A stretch of 64,000 nucleotides of DNA from Adhaeribacter soli (GTDB lineage: Bacteria; Bacteroidota; Bacteroidia; Cytophagales; Hymenobacteraceae), in contig NZ_VTWT01000002.1 in NCBI RefSeq assembly GCF_008727925.1, positions 558,001 through 622,000 on the forward strand, in the 5' to 3' direction. The translations under genes and the position numbers were made by a program. The notes under the pieces were generated by a model, which worked only from the letters and a program-made list of their open reading frames with translations, did not search any database and had not been told where the DNA came from. Positions 7,390 through 17,513 of the stretch are shown here, piece after piece (position 1 is the first letter of the stretch; each line of letters opens with the position of its first letter).

Positions 7390-7773
7390 ATGCGGCTCAA
7401 ACACTTTAACGTAGCTTTCGGCGAACAGGTATTCAAAGCGCTCGGCGACGAATCGCGGATCCGCATTCTGAACCTGATCCACAAGAACAAGGAAATGTGC
7501 ATCTCCGATCTGGAGCAGGTACTCGATTTCACTCAGACCAAAGTTTCCCGCCACCTTATCTACCTGAAAAATGCCGGCCTGGTCAGTTTCCGGAGGGTAG
7601 ATAACTGGGCGTATTATTACCTGAAAGACGAAACCGTAGATTTTGTGAACCAGATCTTCGGCTACCTCGATAAAGACGCCATGCTGCTGAAAGATATGGA
7701 AGTGTACAACGTGCTTTATTCGAACCGGGAACTGGCCGTTTGCAAATTGCATAGCCGCCGGTGGCAGGGTTGA
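7390..7773 (+). CDS. ArsR/SmtB-family transcriptional regulator
   Basis: 127 residues with the winged helix-turn-helix of the ArsR family: F-K-A-L-G-D-E-S-R-I-R-I-L at 15-27, recognition helix about 48-60 (F-T-Q-T-K-V-S-R-H-L), and wing at about 66-77. Family members are usually metal- or redox-sensing repressors. The classical alpha-3 metal site (E-L-C-x-C-D) is degraded here to E-M-C-I-S-D at 35-40, so the second Cys is a Ser. The only other Cys is near 117, so classical As(III) sensing is unlikely. No metal efflux gene is adjacent. The divergent neighbour and the palindrome between them suggest autoregulation and possibly control of the secreted protein. Confidence 0.85.
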   Translation: MRLKHFNVAFGEQVFKALGDESRIRILNLIHKNKEMCISDLEQVLDFTQTKVSRHLIYLKNAGLVSFRRVDNWAYYYLKDETVDFVNQIFGYLDKDAMLLKDMEVYNVLYSNRELAVCKLHSRRWQG

Positions 7774-8374
7774 TCTTCTTCCTGAAGCGTTAAAGAAACC
7801 TTTCTGCCGTAACTTTTTTCATTTTGTTCAGCATTTGAATACTTCTCCAGGCCTAAGCGCCTTTGCATAAACAATCCGAACCGCAGCTTTTTATTTTTCG
7901 CTGAAAAACCTACCGTTTTTTAAACTGCCTGCCACCTCAGATTTGAAGCTTTAAAATCAGGAATAAAGCTCCGTAAAAATTCCGCTCAAACCAGTTATTC
8001 GCTTCAGCAATTCTGTTCCGGCCAGCTTCCGGTCATTTTTTTTACCTTTCAGTTTAAAGCTGAAAAAGCAAGTAAGAGCAACAACCTATTTCCTGAAGGG
8101 TAAGGCCTGTATGTCGAATCTGGCTTTCCCCCTCATCCTTTTCTTTACTAAATCCCTCATTCAATGCAAGTTAACAATTGAAATAACATAAATTTCAATT
8201 AAATTTAACGCAACAGGCAGCGGTTCTTATAAAAGGATCGTCCTGCACTTACCGGGAATAGTGAAATATATCCTTCCAGGAGCTTCACCATAAAGCGGCG
8301 GTTGCCAGAAATGGCTGCCATTTCTTTACAAGCAGATTGAACAAACCTGTATAACCATAAACCACGCTAAACCA
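7774..8374. other. 600-base gene-free gap
   Basis: No credible frame, hairpin terminator or repeat is visible. It becomes very AT-rich around 8160-8210 and may hold the promoter of the T9SS cargo gene at 8375, but I see no exact TAnnTTTG box. A non-coding RNA or degraded gene cannot be excluded. Confidence 0.4.
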
Positions 8375-10201
8375 ATGAAAAAAAGCTTACACCTGATCTT
8401 CGTTTTTATGCTATCCGGTTTCGGAGCATTCAGCCAGGCCGTGCCGGAGCTGATCTATTATAAGTTCGATTCGCCGGGAACAACGGTTCAGAACCAAGCG
8501 TCAAACCCGGTAGGCACCAATCCCGCCACCATTACCGGAGCCACCATTGGCGGCACCGGCCAATTTGGCACAGCCATGGTTGGGAACGGCGGTTCAGGCG
8601 CTGCCAATGCCGTTAATACTGGCTGGAACCCGAATTTAGGCACCGGTGACTGGACCATTTCGGCCTGGTTTAACAATATTCCCTCCAGCACTACAGTAAG
8701 ATATTTATTTGGCCTGACCGGTGCAGGCTTCCGGTGTTTTACCGGTGGAGCTGCCGGGGCCGGGGCTATCCGGATAACGGATGGAGGCATTACAGCATTT
8801 AACGTACCTAACGTTTTCGACGGCACGCCGGTAGTTATCCATTATGTGCACGACGATACTGCCGGTGAAGTTAAATTTTACGTAAACGGAACGCTAACTT
8901 TTACGTCTTCCCAGCCCAACGTAAACCTGACGGGTGCAACAGCTTTACTTGTTGGCGCTTCTCTAGGAACAGGCTTGCCGACCGGCGGTTTAATGGACGA
9001 ATTCCGGATCTATAACCGGGCCTTACCTGTCACTGAAATAGCTTCGACCTGGAACCAGACCTTACCTTTTGCTACCACCGCCAATGACATAGAATTAACG
9101 GCTATCACTTCACCGGGTTCCATGTGCGGCCTCTCTAATGCGGAACCCGTAACGATAACGGTTAGGAATATTGGTTCTGCCGCACAAAGAAAAATTCCGG
9201 TAAGCTATACCCTGAACAGCGCCATTCCGGTTACCGATACGATTCCCGGGCTGCTGGCGCCCGGTGCTATCGCCTCTTTCACCTTTGCCACCCGTGCAAA
9301 TATGAGTGCTCCAGGAATTTACACTTTAGTGGCTACCGTTAACCTACCCGGCGACACAAATCCGGTTAATAACAGCTTAACCAAAACAGTAACCAATGCT
9401 ATGCTGGCAGGTATTCCTGCCTTCGACTTTGAAACTACTGCTTCCGGAGTAGCCGGAATGCGCACAGTAGCCAATGCCCAGTCCGGAATAACCGAGGGTG
9501 CCGGAGCCAGTTTCGGAGCTGGCTCTACCAAAGGAATGATCATGGATGGGGGCACGCTAACCACCTGGACGATGCCAACCGGTTCTGCCGATCCCTGGAC
9601 GATGAATCCAGCCCATCTGGCAGTTTCAAGCTTTTGCTTTTCCCCGGCTGGCGGATCCGCCAACGATTCGTTATGGCTTACTTTTGATCTGAAACAGCTA
9701 TATAAAACCGCAAATGCCAATACGAATTTCCGGGTTAAAGTAAACGGTGCCCAGGTTGGTGCTACCTACCGTCCTCCCTTTGCCGGCTCTGGTAACTGGC
9801 AGAAAATTAAAGTAGACCTTACTACCTATAAAAATCTGCCGAGCATAGATATTGACCTGGAAAGCAGCGTTGCCGAACCTTACGCCAACGGCAATGGCCC
9901 GGCCAACCTGGTAGATAATATCAATGTAGTAAATCGGATCGTACTTGGCACCAGGAATGCTTTTTCACAAAAAAACCTTACTGTTTTCCCGAACCCATCT
10001 AGAGGAATGTTTACCGTTGAACTGCCTGATGCCAATGCATACACCCTGGAAGTAACGGATCTGACCGGAAAGGTTATTAAAACCCAAAAAGCCGTTTCCG
10101 GAAAGAACATGCTTGATCTGAACGATTCGGCTAAAGGCGTTTATCTGCTAAAAGTAAGTTCTAAGAACGGCATAGCTTTTAAAAAGCTTATTATTGAATA
10201 G
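8375..10201 (+). CDS. LamG-like secreted protein with T9SS type A sorting domain
   Basis: 608 residues exported by Sec and then the type IX system to the cell surface or medium. Signal peptide about 1-21 (ends F-G-A-F-S-Q). Residues about 25-225 form a LamG/concanavalin-like sandwich (start L-I-Y-Y-K-F-D; M-D-E-F-R-I-Y-N-R-A near 208). About 235-345 is a CARDB-like Ig fold (S-M-C-G-L-S-N-A-E-P-V-T-I-T-V-R-N-I-G). About 350-515 is a jelly-roll-like segment with no firm family. The last about 80 residues are the sorting domain (V-F-P-N-P-S-R-G, D-L-T-G-K-V, K-G-V-Y-L-L-K-V). From about 235 onward it closely resembles the C-terminus of the convergent giant protein. Ligand unknown; LamG suggests glycan binding. 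Confidence 0.85.
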   Translation: MKKSLHLIFVFMLSGFGAFSQAVPELIYYKFDSPGTTVQNQASNPVGTNPATITGATIGGTGQFGTAMVGNGGSGAANAVNTGWNPNLGTGDWTISAWFNNIPSSTTVRYLFGLTGAGFRCFTGGAAGAGAIRITDGGITAFNVPNVFDGTPVVIHYVHDDTAGEVKFYVNGTLTFTSSQPNVNLTGATALLVGASLGTGLPTGGLMDEFRIYNRALPVTEIASTWNQTLPFATTANDIELTAITSPGSMCGLSNAEPVTITVRNIGSAAQRKIPVSYTLNSAIPVTDTIPGLLAPGAIASFTFATRANMSAPGIYTLVATVNLPGDTNPVNNSLTKTVTNAMLAGIPAFDFETTASGVAGMRTVANAQSGITEGAGASFGAGSTKGMIMDGGTLTTWTMPTGSADPWTMNPAHLAVSSFCFSPAGGSANDSLWLTFDLKQLYKTANANTNFRVKVNGAQVGATYRPPFAGSGNWQKIKVDLTTYKNLPSIDIDLESSVAEPYANGNGPANLVDNINVVNRIVLGTRNAFSQKNLTVFPNPSRGMFTVELPDANAYTLEVTDLTGKVIKTQKAVSGKNMLDLNDSAKGVYLLKVSSKNGIAFKKLIIE

Positions 10202-10251
10202 AGGCAGCTCAACCACCATTTATTAGAAAGAAGAGCTTTCCTTTTATAATG

Positions 10252-10304
10252 ATCCCCAAAACAAAAAAAGCAGGCTTAAAGCCTGCTTTTTTTGTTTTGG
10301 GGAT
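10252..10304. terminator. Bidirectional terminator with 24-bp perfect stem
   Basis: ATCCCCAAAACAAAAAAAGC is the start of a 24-base arm (10252-10275) that is perfectly repeated in complement at 10281-10304 around the loop TTAAA. The A- and T-runs inside the arms make it work in both directions. It separates the two convergent T9SS cargo genes. Confidence 0.9.
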
Positions 10305-10313
10305 AGCGTTTCG

Positions 10314-13300
10314 TTACTGAACGATCAGCCTTCTGACAGCCGTGCTGCCTTCGCCTGAAACTTTCAGCATGTAAACACCTTTGGAAATTCCGGTCAGTTC
10401 TAATTGAGCAGTCTGGCCTTTTACCACCTGGCGTTTTACCACTTTGCCGCTCAGGTCGGTTACCACCAGTTCAAAAGCTTTATCCGTTGCCGGCAGAGTC
10501 AGGTTGAATAACCCGTTCGATGGGTTCGGATAAACGCTCAGCGACTTGTTGAGCAGGTCGGCTTTGGTGCCGGAAACAACTTTGCGGAAAATGCTGATAT
10601 TATCTACCAGGTTCGCCGGTCCATTGCCGTTATCGAAAGCTTCTGAAACGCTGCTTTCCAGACCGATCTGAATGCTTGGGTCGTTTTTGTATTTGGTCAG
10701 GTCTACTTTTATCTGTTTCCAGGCAATTGGCGTAGCCGGGTTGCTCGGATCAAAAGGCGGACGGTAAGTAGGACCTTCCTGTACACCATTAATTGTTACC
10801 CGGAAATTGGTGTTCGACTGAAGCGCTTTATACAACTGTTTCAGATCGAAAGTCAGGTAAAGCGAATCGGAGGCCGAGCCGCCTGTTGGTGAGAAGCAGA
10901 TATACGCCGCAGAGAAATGCTCCGGGTTAATGCTCCACGGACTGTTTGCACCGGTTGGCAGCGTCCAGGTTGCATTGGCTACGCCATCCATGATCATACC
11001 GTTGGTACCGGTACCAAAGCTTGCGCCAGTTCCTTCAGTAATATTAGAAAGCGATCTGGTTTCCAGTTTCATGGCCGCAATGCCGGTAGCTGGAGTTTCG
11101 AAATTGAGGTTAACCGGCAGGCTGGTAAACAAGGCATTTGTAACGGTCTTGGTAAAGGAGTCGTTCGATGCATCATTGTCGTTCGGCAAGGTTGCGGTAG
11201 CAACTACCGTATAGCTTCCGGTCAGACTTAAGTCGGCGGTGGCGGTAAAGGTATAGGTAGCCGAAGCGCCCGGCGCTAAAGAACCGGTAAACACTTCAGA
11301 AACGGTAGTGGTAACCGGACCAGTAACAGTATAGCTAACCGGCACAGAAGTCTGAAGAATTCCGCCCATATTCCGGATGGTGATAGTTACGATTTCCTGG
11401 TTGCTTAGTCCGCACACGGAGTTCGGAGCCACGATTCCGGTTACCGCCATGTCGTTGTTGGATACGGTAAACTCATAAGCACCCGGGTCCGGGGTGGCAG
11501 CATTACGCGGCGTACCGGTAATGTCGTCGGTTACAGCAGCCAGTGGCTGGCCGGTATTGTGAATTGCAGGAGCCGATGGGGTGAAATCGCCGGCAGCTGT
11601 ATCTACAAATCTCGGATCGTCTTCCCGGCCGTTCACGTCATAACCGGCCGCCTGCCAGTCAGCAAAGGTAAAGTAATCGGTTCCGGTCGTTCCGCCTTTA
11701 TGGCCGAACGCCACGCCGGCACCGGTTAAATGCAGCACGTTATTTTCAGAAATTGCGGTAGCACCAGCCTGGCTCAGGTAAATCCCAACCTGGGTAGCTT
11801 TTCCGGTTCTGGTAAGGCTAAAAATGTTGTTCTTAATCCAGAGGGTATCGGTGGCGCTACCGGTATGGTAAACGCCGCGGCTGGAATAAGTAGTAGTGGT
11901 CGTTACATTACCGGTCAGGTGAACGGTATTGTGATAGATATGCAAACCGGAACCCTGGCCATAGATACCATAAATAGTACCGTTACCATCCATGTTGTAG
12001 ATCAGGTTGTTTTTCACCACGTTGTTGGAAGTAGCATTACCGCCGGCATTCCGGAAGTCGATAGCATAAACAATGCTGGTAGAAGCCGCGTTTCCGCCTT
12101 TCGGGTTATGGATCCGGTTTTTGGCTACCACGGCATTACTGTTCCGACCTTCGAAACTGATACCGGTGAAAGTAGAGATCGTCGTGCGGGTCGGACGGCT
12201 GATGTCATTACCTTCCACTACGGCGTTCCGGCTATGCTGCAGGCTCACGCCATCGGCATAGAAGTTCTTCAGCGTGTTGTTTCTGATCTGGTTTGCGTCG
12301 GAACCATTGGTTGCATCGCCGTTAATCCGGATAGAAGCGTAGCCACCGTCGATGGTATTTCCGGAGATCAGGTTATGGTTTGCATGGTTGCCCAGGGCCG
12401 AATACGTAAGCCCGGTGGCAATAATGCCGTAAGCATCGTTTACAGCGGCACTGGTTGAAGAAACATTAATTCTGCTATTAGAAATAGTGTTGTAATCTGC
12501 ACCATTCGTTAAATGTACTGCCCACCCCAGAATAGTACCGGCCGCATTAATGGTCAGACTGTCCAGGGTCAGGTATTTTACGCCGTTTAATTTAACGGTA
12601 TGCGACTCACTGCCACTGGCAGCTGCAAAGGCAATTACCTGGTTATTTCCGTTAATGGTTACGGTATTCACCGCGCTGGCGCCCGGAATAGCATTGAATT
12701 CCACCTGCTCGTTATACGGCCCTGAATTTGCTACTACAGTTAAGGTTACCGCACCGGCAATACCACAATTACTCAGGCGGCTGGCCGCATCGCGGAAGCT
12801 CTGGAAGTTAGTACCACCGGTAGCAACGGCGCTGTTAATGGTATAATTACCGGCCGCAAGCATTACGCACAGATTCTGTACGCTGGTAGTATCGTTGGTC
12901 CGTAAGCCGTCCTGCGTTCCATTTACATTAATAATATAGGCCTTTAAAGCAGCCGGATTGGCCAGCAGGTAAGGCGTAGTAAACGTAATGTTCTGGTTCG
13001 CGCCCGGAGCAATGTTCAATCCAGCGAAATTCTGGATTACCGGGGTAGTGCCGTCTGTATAGGCCAGATCTAAACTGGTTATGGCCGAGGCAGTGGCCTC
13101 GTTGGTGATCTTCACGGTTACCGGGTGGCTGCCGGCAGCTACCGGTGCGATCGGGCTAACCCAGGCAATGGAAGCATCGCGGGTGGCAGGCGTAAATTCA
13201 TATGCGCCGGCATCCGGCGTAGTAGTGCTGCGCAGGGCTCCGGTAATATCGGTGGTAACGCCTGCTGCGCCTGAACCTGTATTATTGGCCAGGGCATTGG

Positions 13301-16300
13301 TAGGCTGATAATTCCCGGTAGCAATGCTGGCAAACGCCGGATCCAGTTCCACACTGTTCTGATCCAGGGTAGTTTTTGCCGCTTTCCAGGCTGCCAGGTT
13401 AGGGTAAGTAACCGCCGTTGAGCCGGAACCTTCTACCGCCATTACTGCATTGGTGGCAGCAGGATCGAGGTAAAAAATATTGTTATTCGATTCCAGCGTA
13501 ATGTTGGTGGTTAAAATACTATAAGCTCTTTTAGCGCTGTTACCTGCCTGCGAAATCGTTACAATGTTGTTTAACACCTTCACGTTGGTAATAGGCTTAG
13601 GAGCGGTAGTGGAAGAGGTAGTATTAAAGAAGAAACCGTTCGACTGGGTACCATTATTGGCTATACCGTCCAGCGCAATGGTGTTGTGGAAATAATGGGT
13701 GCCGGAGTTGGCATAGTTCCACACGCCATAAATGCTCGCCTGACTGTTAAGGTTATATATCAGGTTATTCTTCACAATGTTTTCCGCTCCGGTGGCAGCA
13801 TCGCGTACATCGTTGAAACGGATACCGATAGCATAATTACCTGTACCCAGCGGCACGCTCAGATCCGTAATACGGTTGGCATTTACCATGGTGTTGGTTA
13901 AGGTTGCCTGCGTACTGCCGCTGTTCAGCGAGAAATTGATACCGGAAACCAGGAAGTTGGAAGAACCGCCGGCAGGCCGGGAAATAGTATTCCGCTCAAT
14001 CAACGTTCCGTTGGCATGAATTACGTTAATACCAGCATTTACGAAATTCAGAATGGTGTTGCCGGTGATCTGGGTAGCTTCTGCCAGGGTGGTAGTATTT
14101 CCGATAATTCTGATACCAATGTAGCCGCCGTTAATAGTGTTGTTGCGGATAATGGTGTAATTGGCGTTGTTTCCGGTAGCATCCAGGGTAGTTGCCGAAG
14201 CTGCTGCCACCACAGCACCCGGACCGTAGGTGCTTGAGGTGCCGGTAATGTTAAAGGTATTGTTGGAAATGGTATTGTAGTCGGCACCATTCACTAGGTG
14301 CACCCCAATGCCATAGGTAATATTGGTAGCATTGATCACCAGGCTATCGATGGTAATATAATCGGCCCGGTCGAGCTTAATTACGTGCGGGTTGGAAGAT
14401 GAAGTTGCTGCAAAAGTCAGCACCTGGTTGTTTCCTTTGAACGTAATGGTGTTGGTTGCACTGGCGCCCATAATTTCCGGAATAGTCAGCTGCTCGGTGT
14501 AAGGGCCTGAACCCGTGGCCACGCGGAAAGTTACCGGACCGGAAACGCCGCAGCTTATCATATTATCGATAGCAGCGGTGAAAGACTGGTAGTTGCGTCC
14601 GGCAGCCGGCTGACCGGCATTGATGGTGTAGGTACCCGCTAAAGCTGCACAAATATTCTGTACGGCAGTGGTATCGTTATCCCGGTCATCGTCCGGGGCA
14701 CCGTTTACCGCAGCAATAAACGCTTTTAAAGCAACCGAACCGCTCAGGTTATAAGGGGTGGTAAAGCTGAAAGTCTGGGAAGTCTGGCTGGCAAGGTTCA
14801 GGTTGCTGAACGTTTGCTGCTGGCTGGTGGTACCATCGGTATAGCCCAGGGTTAAGCTGGTAATGGCTACCGATTTGGTATTGTTTATCTGTACCTGCAC
14901 CACGCTGTTTCCGCTTGCAACCGGATAAACCGGGCTCAGCCAGGTAATGGCGGCATCGCGGCCAACGGTTGAAGTTTCGTAAGCACCCGGATCAGGCGTG
15001 GAAGTACTGCGGGCCAGGCCGTTAATATCGGATGTAACGGCCGCCAGGGCGGTTCCTATATTATCTACAGCAGGGTTCAAGGGTTTCAGGTTGCCATTCT
15101 GCCAGTTGGTAAACTGCGGATCTGCCGCAATACTGCTTTGGTCGAAGCTGGTTACAGCCTGCCAGTTGGCCAGGTCGGTAGATTCGCCGGACCCGAAACG
15201 GCCCACTATATCTTCCGCTGCTACCCCACTGTTCACATAAAGTACATTGTTGTCGGAAATAATGGTAGAGCCGGTGGCCGAGAAATAAAGACCATATTTC
15301 TTGGCATTGCTGTTACGGGTAATTCTAACAATATTGTTCTGAATCTTAATATTGCTGGCCGTAGTTGTCTGGTAGAAACCATAGGTGGTTCCGGTAGAAG
15401 TTGGCGCCGGGTTATCGAAAGAAACGGAGTTGTGGAAATAGTAGGCCCCATCGCTGCCGGAGTTATAGAAACCGTAATAGCTGCTCACCCCGCCAAAGTT
15501 GTAGATCAGGTTGTTATAGAACAGGTTTTCTGAACCGGCAGGAGCATCGTTTGCCGTAGAGTAAACGCCGTAAGAAACCTGGCTTACCGTCAGGTCGCCG
15601 GCAAAAGGTGAGTGAATGCGGTTATTTCTTATTGTAGAATTGGCCGTAGAACCTGCCAGATAAATGCCGGTAAAACCATTCAGGTTGGCTGTACGGGTAG
15701 GCCGGGCAATATTATTACCGGAAACGGTGGTATTGTTGGCTTCGTCCAGGTAAATACCATCGTCAGAAAAATCGTGAATGGTATTATTGGCAAAGGTATT
15801 GTTATTGGTACCGCCGGTAAAACCGGCTACCCCTGATACGCGAATACCCGTGTAACCGCCTTTAATGGTATTGTTGGTAAACGTGTTGAAGCTGGCGCTA
15901 CCAATGGCATCGGCTGTGGCAGAATTCAGGGAAGCTCCTAAAACCACGCCATAGAAGTTAGTACCGGTAGTTGCAGTTGATAGTTCGATCGTGTTTCCGG
16001 TGAAGCTATTATTATCGGCACCGTTAATTAAATGAACGCCCCAGCCAAAAGTGGCCGCTGGCGCTACTTTCACCTGCAGGTTATTTACCCGCACATAGCT
16101 GGCACCGTTCAGACGAATTACGTGCGGTTTTAGGGTGGAGGTAGGAGCAAAGGAAACAGTAGCATTATTGCCGTTAAAAGTAACCGTGTTGGTTGCAGAG
16201 GCACCGGCAATTACCGGAATTTCAACCTGCTCATTATAGGTGCCGGCAGCAAGGTTAAAGACAACCGGGCCGGTTACGCCACCGCAGGCCAGCCGGTCTA

Positions 16301-17300
16301 CGGCTTCAGCAATTGTCTGAAAGTTCTGAACCGAAGCCGGTAAAGCAGCATTAATGGTAAAAGTACCGGCAATGCCCGGGCAAAGGTTCGTTGTAAAAGC
16401 ATCGTTGCTCGGGTCTGCATCGGTGTTGCCGTTCGGGTTGCTGGTAGCTGCCGTAACAGCAATGGCAGCGCCGGCAAAGGTGTAGGAACCCAGCGTAACC
16501 TGAGCAGTAGCGCCAGGTGCCAGGTTGCCGTTAAAAGTAGCAGTCGGCTGCGCGGTTCCATTCACGCTCCAGTTTATCTGGGCCGTAGTTAAATTAGAAT
16601 TCGGGCTGTAGTTTTTAATGGTAGCCACAATATTCTGCGGGCCATTGCCGAACGGAGCGGCAGACGCTACCACGTTGGTAACACCGGCATTGTCGCCTCT
16701 GATCGGGCTGATGTAAAACCCGATATTCTGCCGGGTGGTGGTCAGGGTTCCGGTAGTGGCGGTAGCGCTGTTGGCATACAGCTTCCGGTTGGTGCCCGAG
16801 GGATCGGAAGAACCGGTACGGGTCTGGAAGGAAGTATTGTCGGAGGTGGTGAAACTTACTTCCACGATCAGCGATTGCTGTACATTGTACGCAAAAGAAG
16901 AAGTAAGCGGAATTTTAAACCAGGTTCCCAGCGCGGTGGCTTTCCAGATATACAAATTAGAAGCAGCTCTTACAGTAGTAAGGCCGGTTTCGAAGGTAGA
17001 GGTTAGAGCGGTAGCATTGGTTTGCTTCATCTTAACCGTGAAGTTATCGAGGTTTACCGGGCCGGAACTGTTTGAAGTCAGCGAGCCGGTATACATAAAA
17101 TAAAGCGTGTCGATGCTGCCACTTACGGCATTAGTCAATTCTCCGGGTAAATAAAGCAATTGCGTTTTCTTTGCACTATTCGAACCCAGCAGGTCGGAAC
17201 TTCCGGAGGTACCGGATACATTTCGGCTTACGTTCGGGGACTGCCCATGCGCAAGCCCGGCCATCAGGACTGATAGCCAGAGTAGTAAATAATTCTTCAT
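10314..17300 (-). CDS. Giant parallel beta-helix surface protein with T9SS sorting domain
   Basis: 2328 residues, the largest gene here. Signal peptide about 1-19 (ends A-H-G-Q). A first beta-rich region leads into three tandem modules of roughly 550-580 residues. Each starts with a Y-T-I-N-(A/S)-type segment and a conserved N-x-V-T-(F/I)-x-G-N-N turn. Each continues with Asn-rich right-handed beta-helix coils (N-N-T-I-x-G-G-Y, N-L-I-Y-N) and ends with a T-P-D-(P/A)-G-A-Y-E motif and an Ig-like linker. A CARDB-like fold and a jelly-roll-like segment follow, then a sorting domain (V-Y-P-N-P-S-N-G, K-G-V-Y-M-L-K-V). Parallel beta-helices often bind or cleave polysaccharide, but I cannot see catalytic residues, so adhesin or enzyme stays open. 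Confidence 0.85.
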   Translation of the reverse strand: MKNYLLLWLSVLMAGLAHGQSPNVSRNVSGTSGSSDLLGSNSAKKTQLLYLPGELTNAVSGSIDTLYFMYTGSLTSNSSGPVNLDNFTVKMKQTNATALTSTFETGLTTVRAASNLYIWKATALGTWFKIPLTSSFAYNVQQSLIVEVSFTTSDNTSFQTRTGSSDPSGTNRKLYANSATATTGTLTTTRQNIGFYISPIRGDNAGVTNVVASAAPFGNGPQNIVATIKNYSPNSNLTTAQINWSVNGTAQPTATFNGNLAPGATAQVTLGSYTFAGAAIAVTAATSNPNGNTDADPSNDAFTTNLCPGIAGTFTINAALPASVQNFQTIAEAVDRLACGGVTGPVVFNLAAGTYNEQVEIPVIAGASATNTVTFNGNNATVSFAPTSTLKPHVIRLNGASYVRVNNLQVKVAPAATFGWGVHLINGADNNSFTGNTIELSTATTGTNFYGVVLGASLNSATADAIGSASFNTFTNNTIKGGYTGIRVSGVAGFTGGTNNNTFANNTIHDFSDDGIYLDEANNTTVSGNNIARPTRTANLNGFTGIYLAGSTANSTIRNNRIHSPFAGDLTVSQVSYGVYSTANDAPAGSENLFYNNLIYNFGGVSSYYGFYNSGSDGAYYFHNSVSFDNPAPTSTGTTYGFYQTTTASNIKIQNNIVRITRNSNAKKYGLYFSATGSTIISDNNVLYVNSGVAAEDIVGRFGSGESTDLANWQAVTSFDQSSIAADPQFTNWQNGNLKPLNPAVDNIGTALAAVTSDINGLARSTSTPDPGAYETSTVGRDAAITWLSPVYPVASGNSVVQVQINNTKSVAITSLTLGYTDGTTSQQQTFSNLNLASQTSQTFSFTTPYNLSGSVALKAFIAAVNGAPDDDRDNDTTAVQNICAALAGTYTINAGQPAAGRNYQSFTAAIDNMISCGVSGPVTFRVATGSGPYTEQLTIPEIMGASATNTITFKGNNQVLTFAATSSSNPHVIKLDRADYITIDSLVINATNITYGIGVHLVNGADYNTISNNTFNITGTSSTYGPGAVVAAASATTLDATGNNANYTIIRNNTINGGYIGIRIIGNTTTLAEATQITGNTILNFVNAGINVIHANGTLIERNTISRPAGGSSNFLVSGINFSLNSGSTQATLTNTMVNANRITDLSVPLGTGNYAIGIRFNDVRDAATGAENIVKNNLIYNLNSQASIYGVWNYANSGTHYFHNTIALDGIANNGTQSNGFFFNTTSSTTAPKPITNVKVLNNIVTISQAGNSAKRAYSILTTNITLESNNNIFYLDPAATNAVMAVEGSGSTAVTYPNLAAWKAAKTTLDQNSVELDPAFASIATGNYQPTNALANNTGSGAAGVTTDITGALRSTTTPDAGAYEFTPATRDASIAWVSPIAPVAAGSHPVTVKITNEATASAITSLDLAYTDGTTPVIQNFAGLNIAPGANQNITFTTPYLLANPAALKAYIINVNGTQDGLRTNDTTSVQNLCVMLAAGNYTINSAVATGGTNFQSFRDAASRLSNCGIAGAVTLTVVANSGPYNEQVEFNAIPGASAVNTVTINGNNQVIAFAAASGSESHTVKLNGVKYLTLDSLTINAAGTILGWAVHLTNGADYNTISNSRINVSSTSAAVNDAYGIIATGLTYSALGNHANHNLISGNTIDGGYASIRINGDATNGSDANQIRNNTLKNFYADGVSLQHSRNAVVEGNDISRPTRTTISTFTGISFEGRNSNAVVAKNRIHNPKGGNAASTSIVYAIDFRNAGGNATSNNVVKNNLIYNMDGNGTIYGIYGQGSGLHIYHNTVHLTGNVTTTTTYSSRGVYHTGSATDTLWIKNNIFSLTRTGKATQVGIYLSQAGATAISENNVLHLTGAGVAFGHKGGTTGTDYFTFADWQAAGYDVNGREDDPRFVDTAAGDFTPSAPAIHNTGQPLAAVTDDITGTPRNAATPDPGAYEFTVSNNDMAVTGIVAPNSVCGLSNQEIVTITIRNMGGILQTSVPVSYTVTGPVTTTVSEVFTGSLAPGASATYTFTATADLSLTGSYTVVATATLPNDNDASNDSFTKTVTNALFTSLPVNLNFETPATGIAAMKLETRSLSNITEGTGASFGTGTNGMIMDGVANATWTLPTGANSPWSINPEHFSAAYICFSPTGGSASDSLYLTFDLKQLYKALQSNTNFRVTINGVQEGPTYRPPFDPSNPATPIAWKQIKVDLTKYKNDPSIQIGLESSVSEAFDNGNGPANLVDNISIFRKVVSGTKADLLNKSLSVYPNPSNGLFNLTLPATDKAFELVVTDLSGKVVKRQVVKGQTAQLELTGISKGVYMLKVSGEGSTAVRRLIVQ

Positions 17301-17332
17301 TAAAAATTTGTAAATGTGGTAATAGTTTCAAG

Positions 17333-17340
17333 CAAATCTA
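17333..17340 (-). promoter_or_regulatory. Candidate -7 box of the giant beta-helix gene
   Basis: On the minus strand the sequence reads TAGATTTG, an exact TAnnTTTG match, 32 bases upstream of the start codon. No well-spaced TTTG -33 box is seen. Confidence 0.45.
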
Positions 17341-17513
17341 TATAAAATATTTCAAAAATTTAAGAATAAAACTCTAATTACTTATTTCAAATTACTATAA
17401 CACAGTAACTTGCAAAAACATCAAATTGCATTATTATTAACACAATTGCACTCTTACCCAAACACAAAAAGTATGACGGAAATAATTTTTTATATGACAA
17501 TGGCTGCCATTTA

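Noticed and set aside
11730-12458. 242-residue open frame on the plus strand
   Set aside because: It lies fully inside the giant beta-helix gene on the other strand. Its composition mirrors the Thr/Asn/Gly-rich codons of that gene, and it has no recognisable domain.
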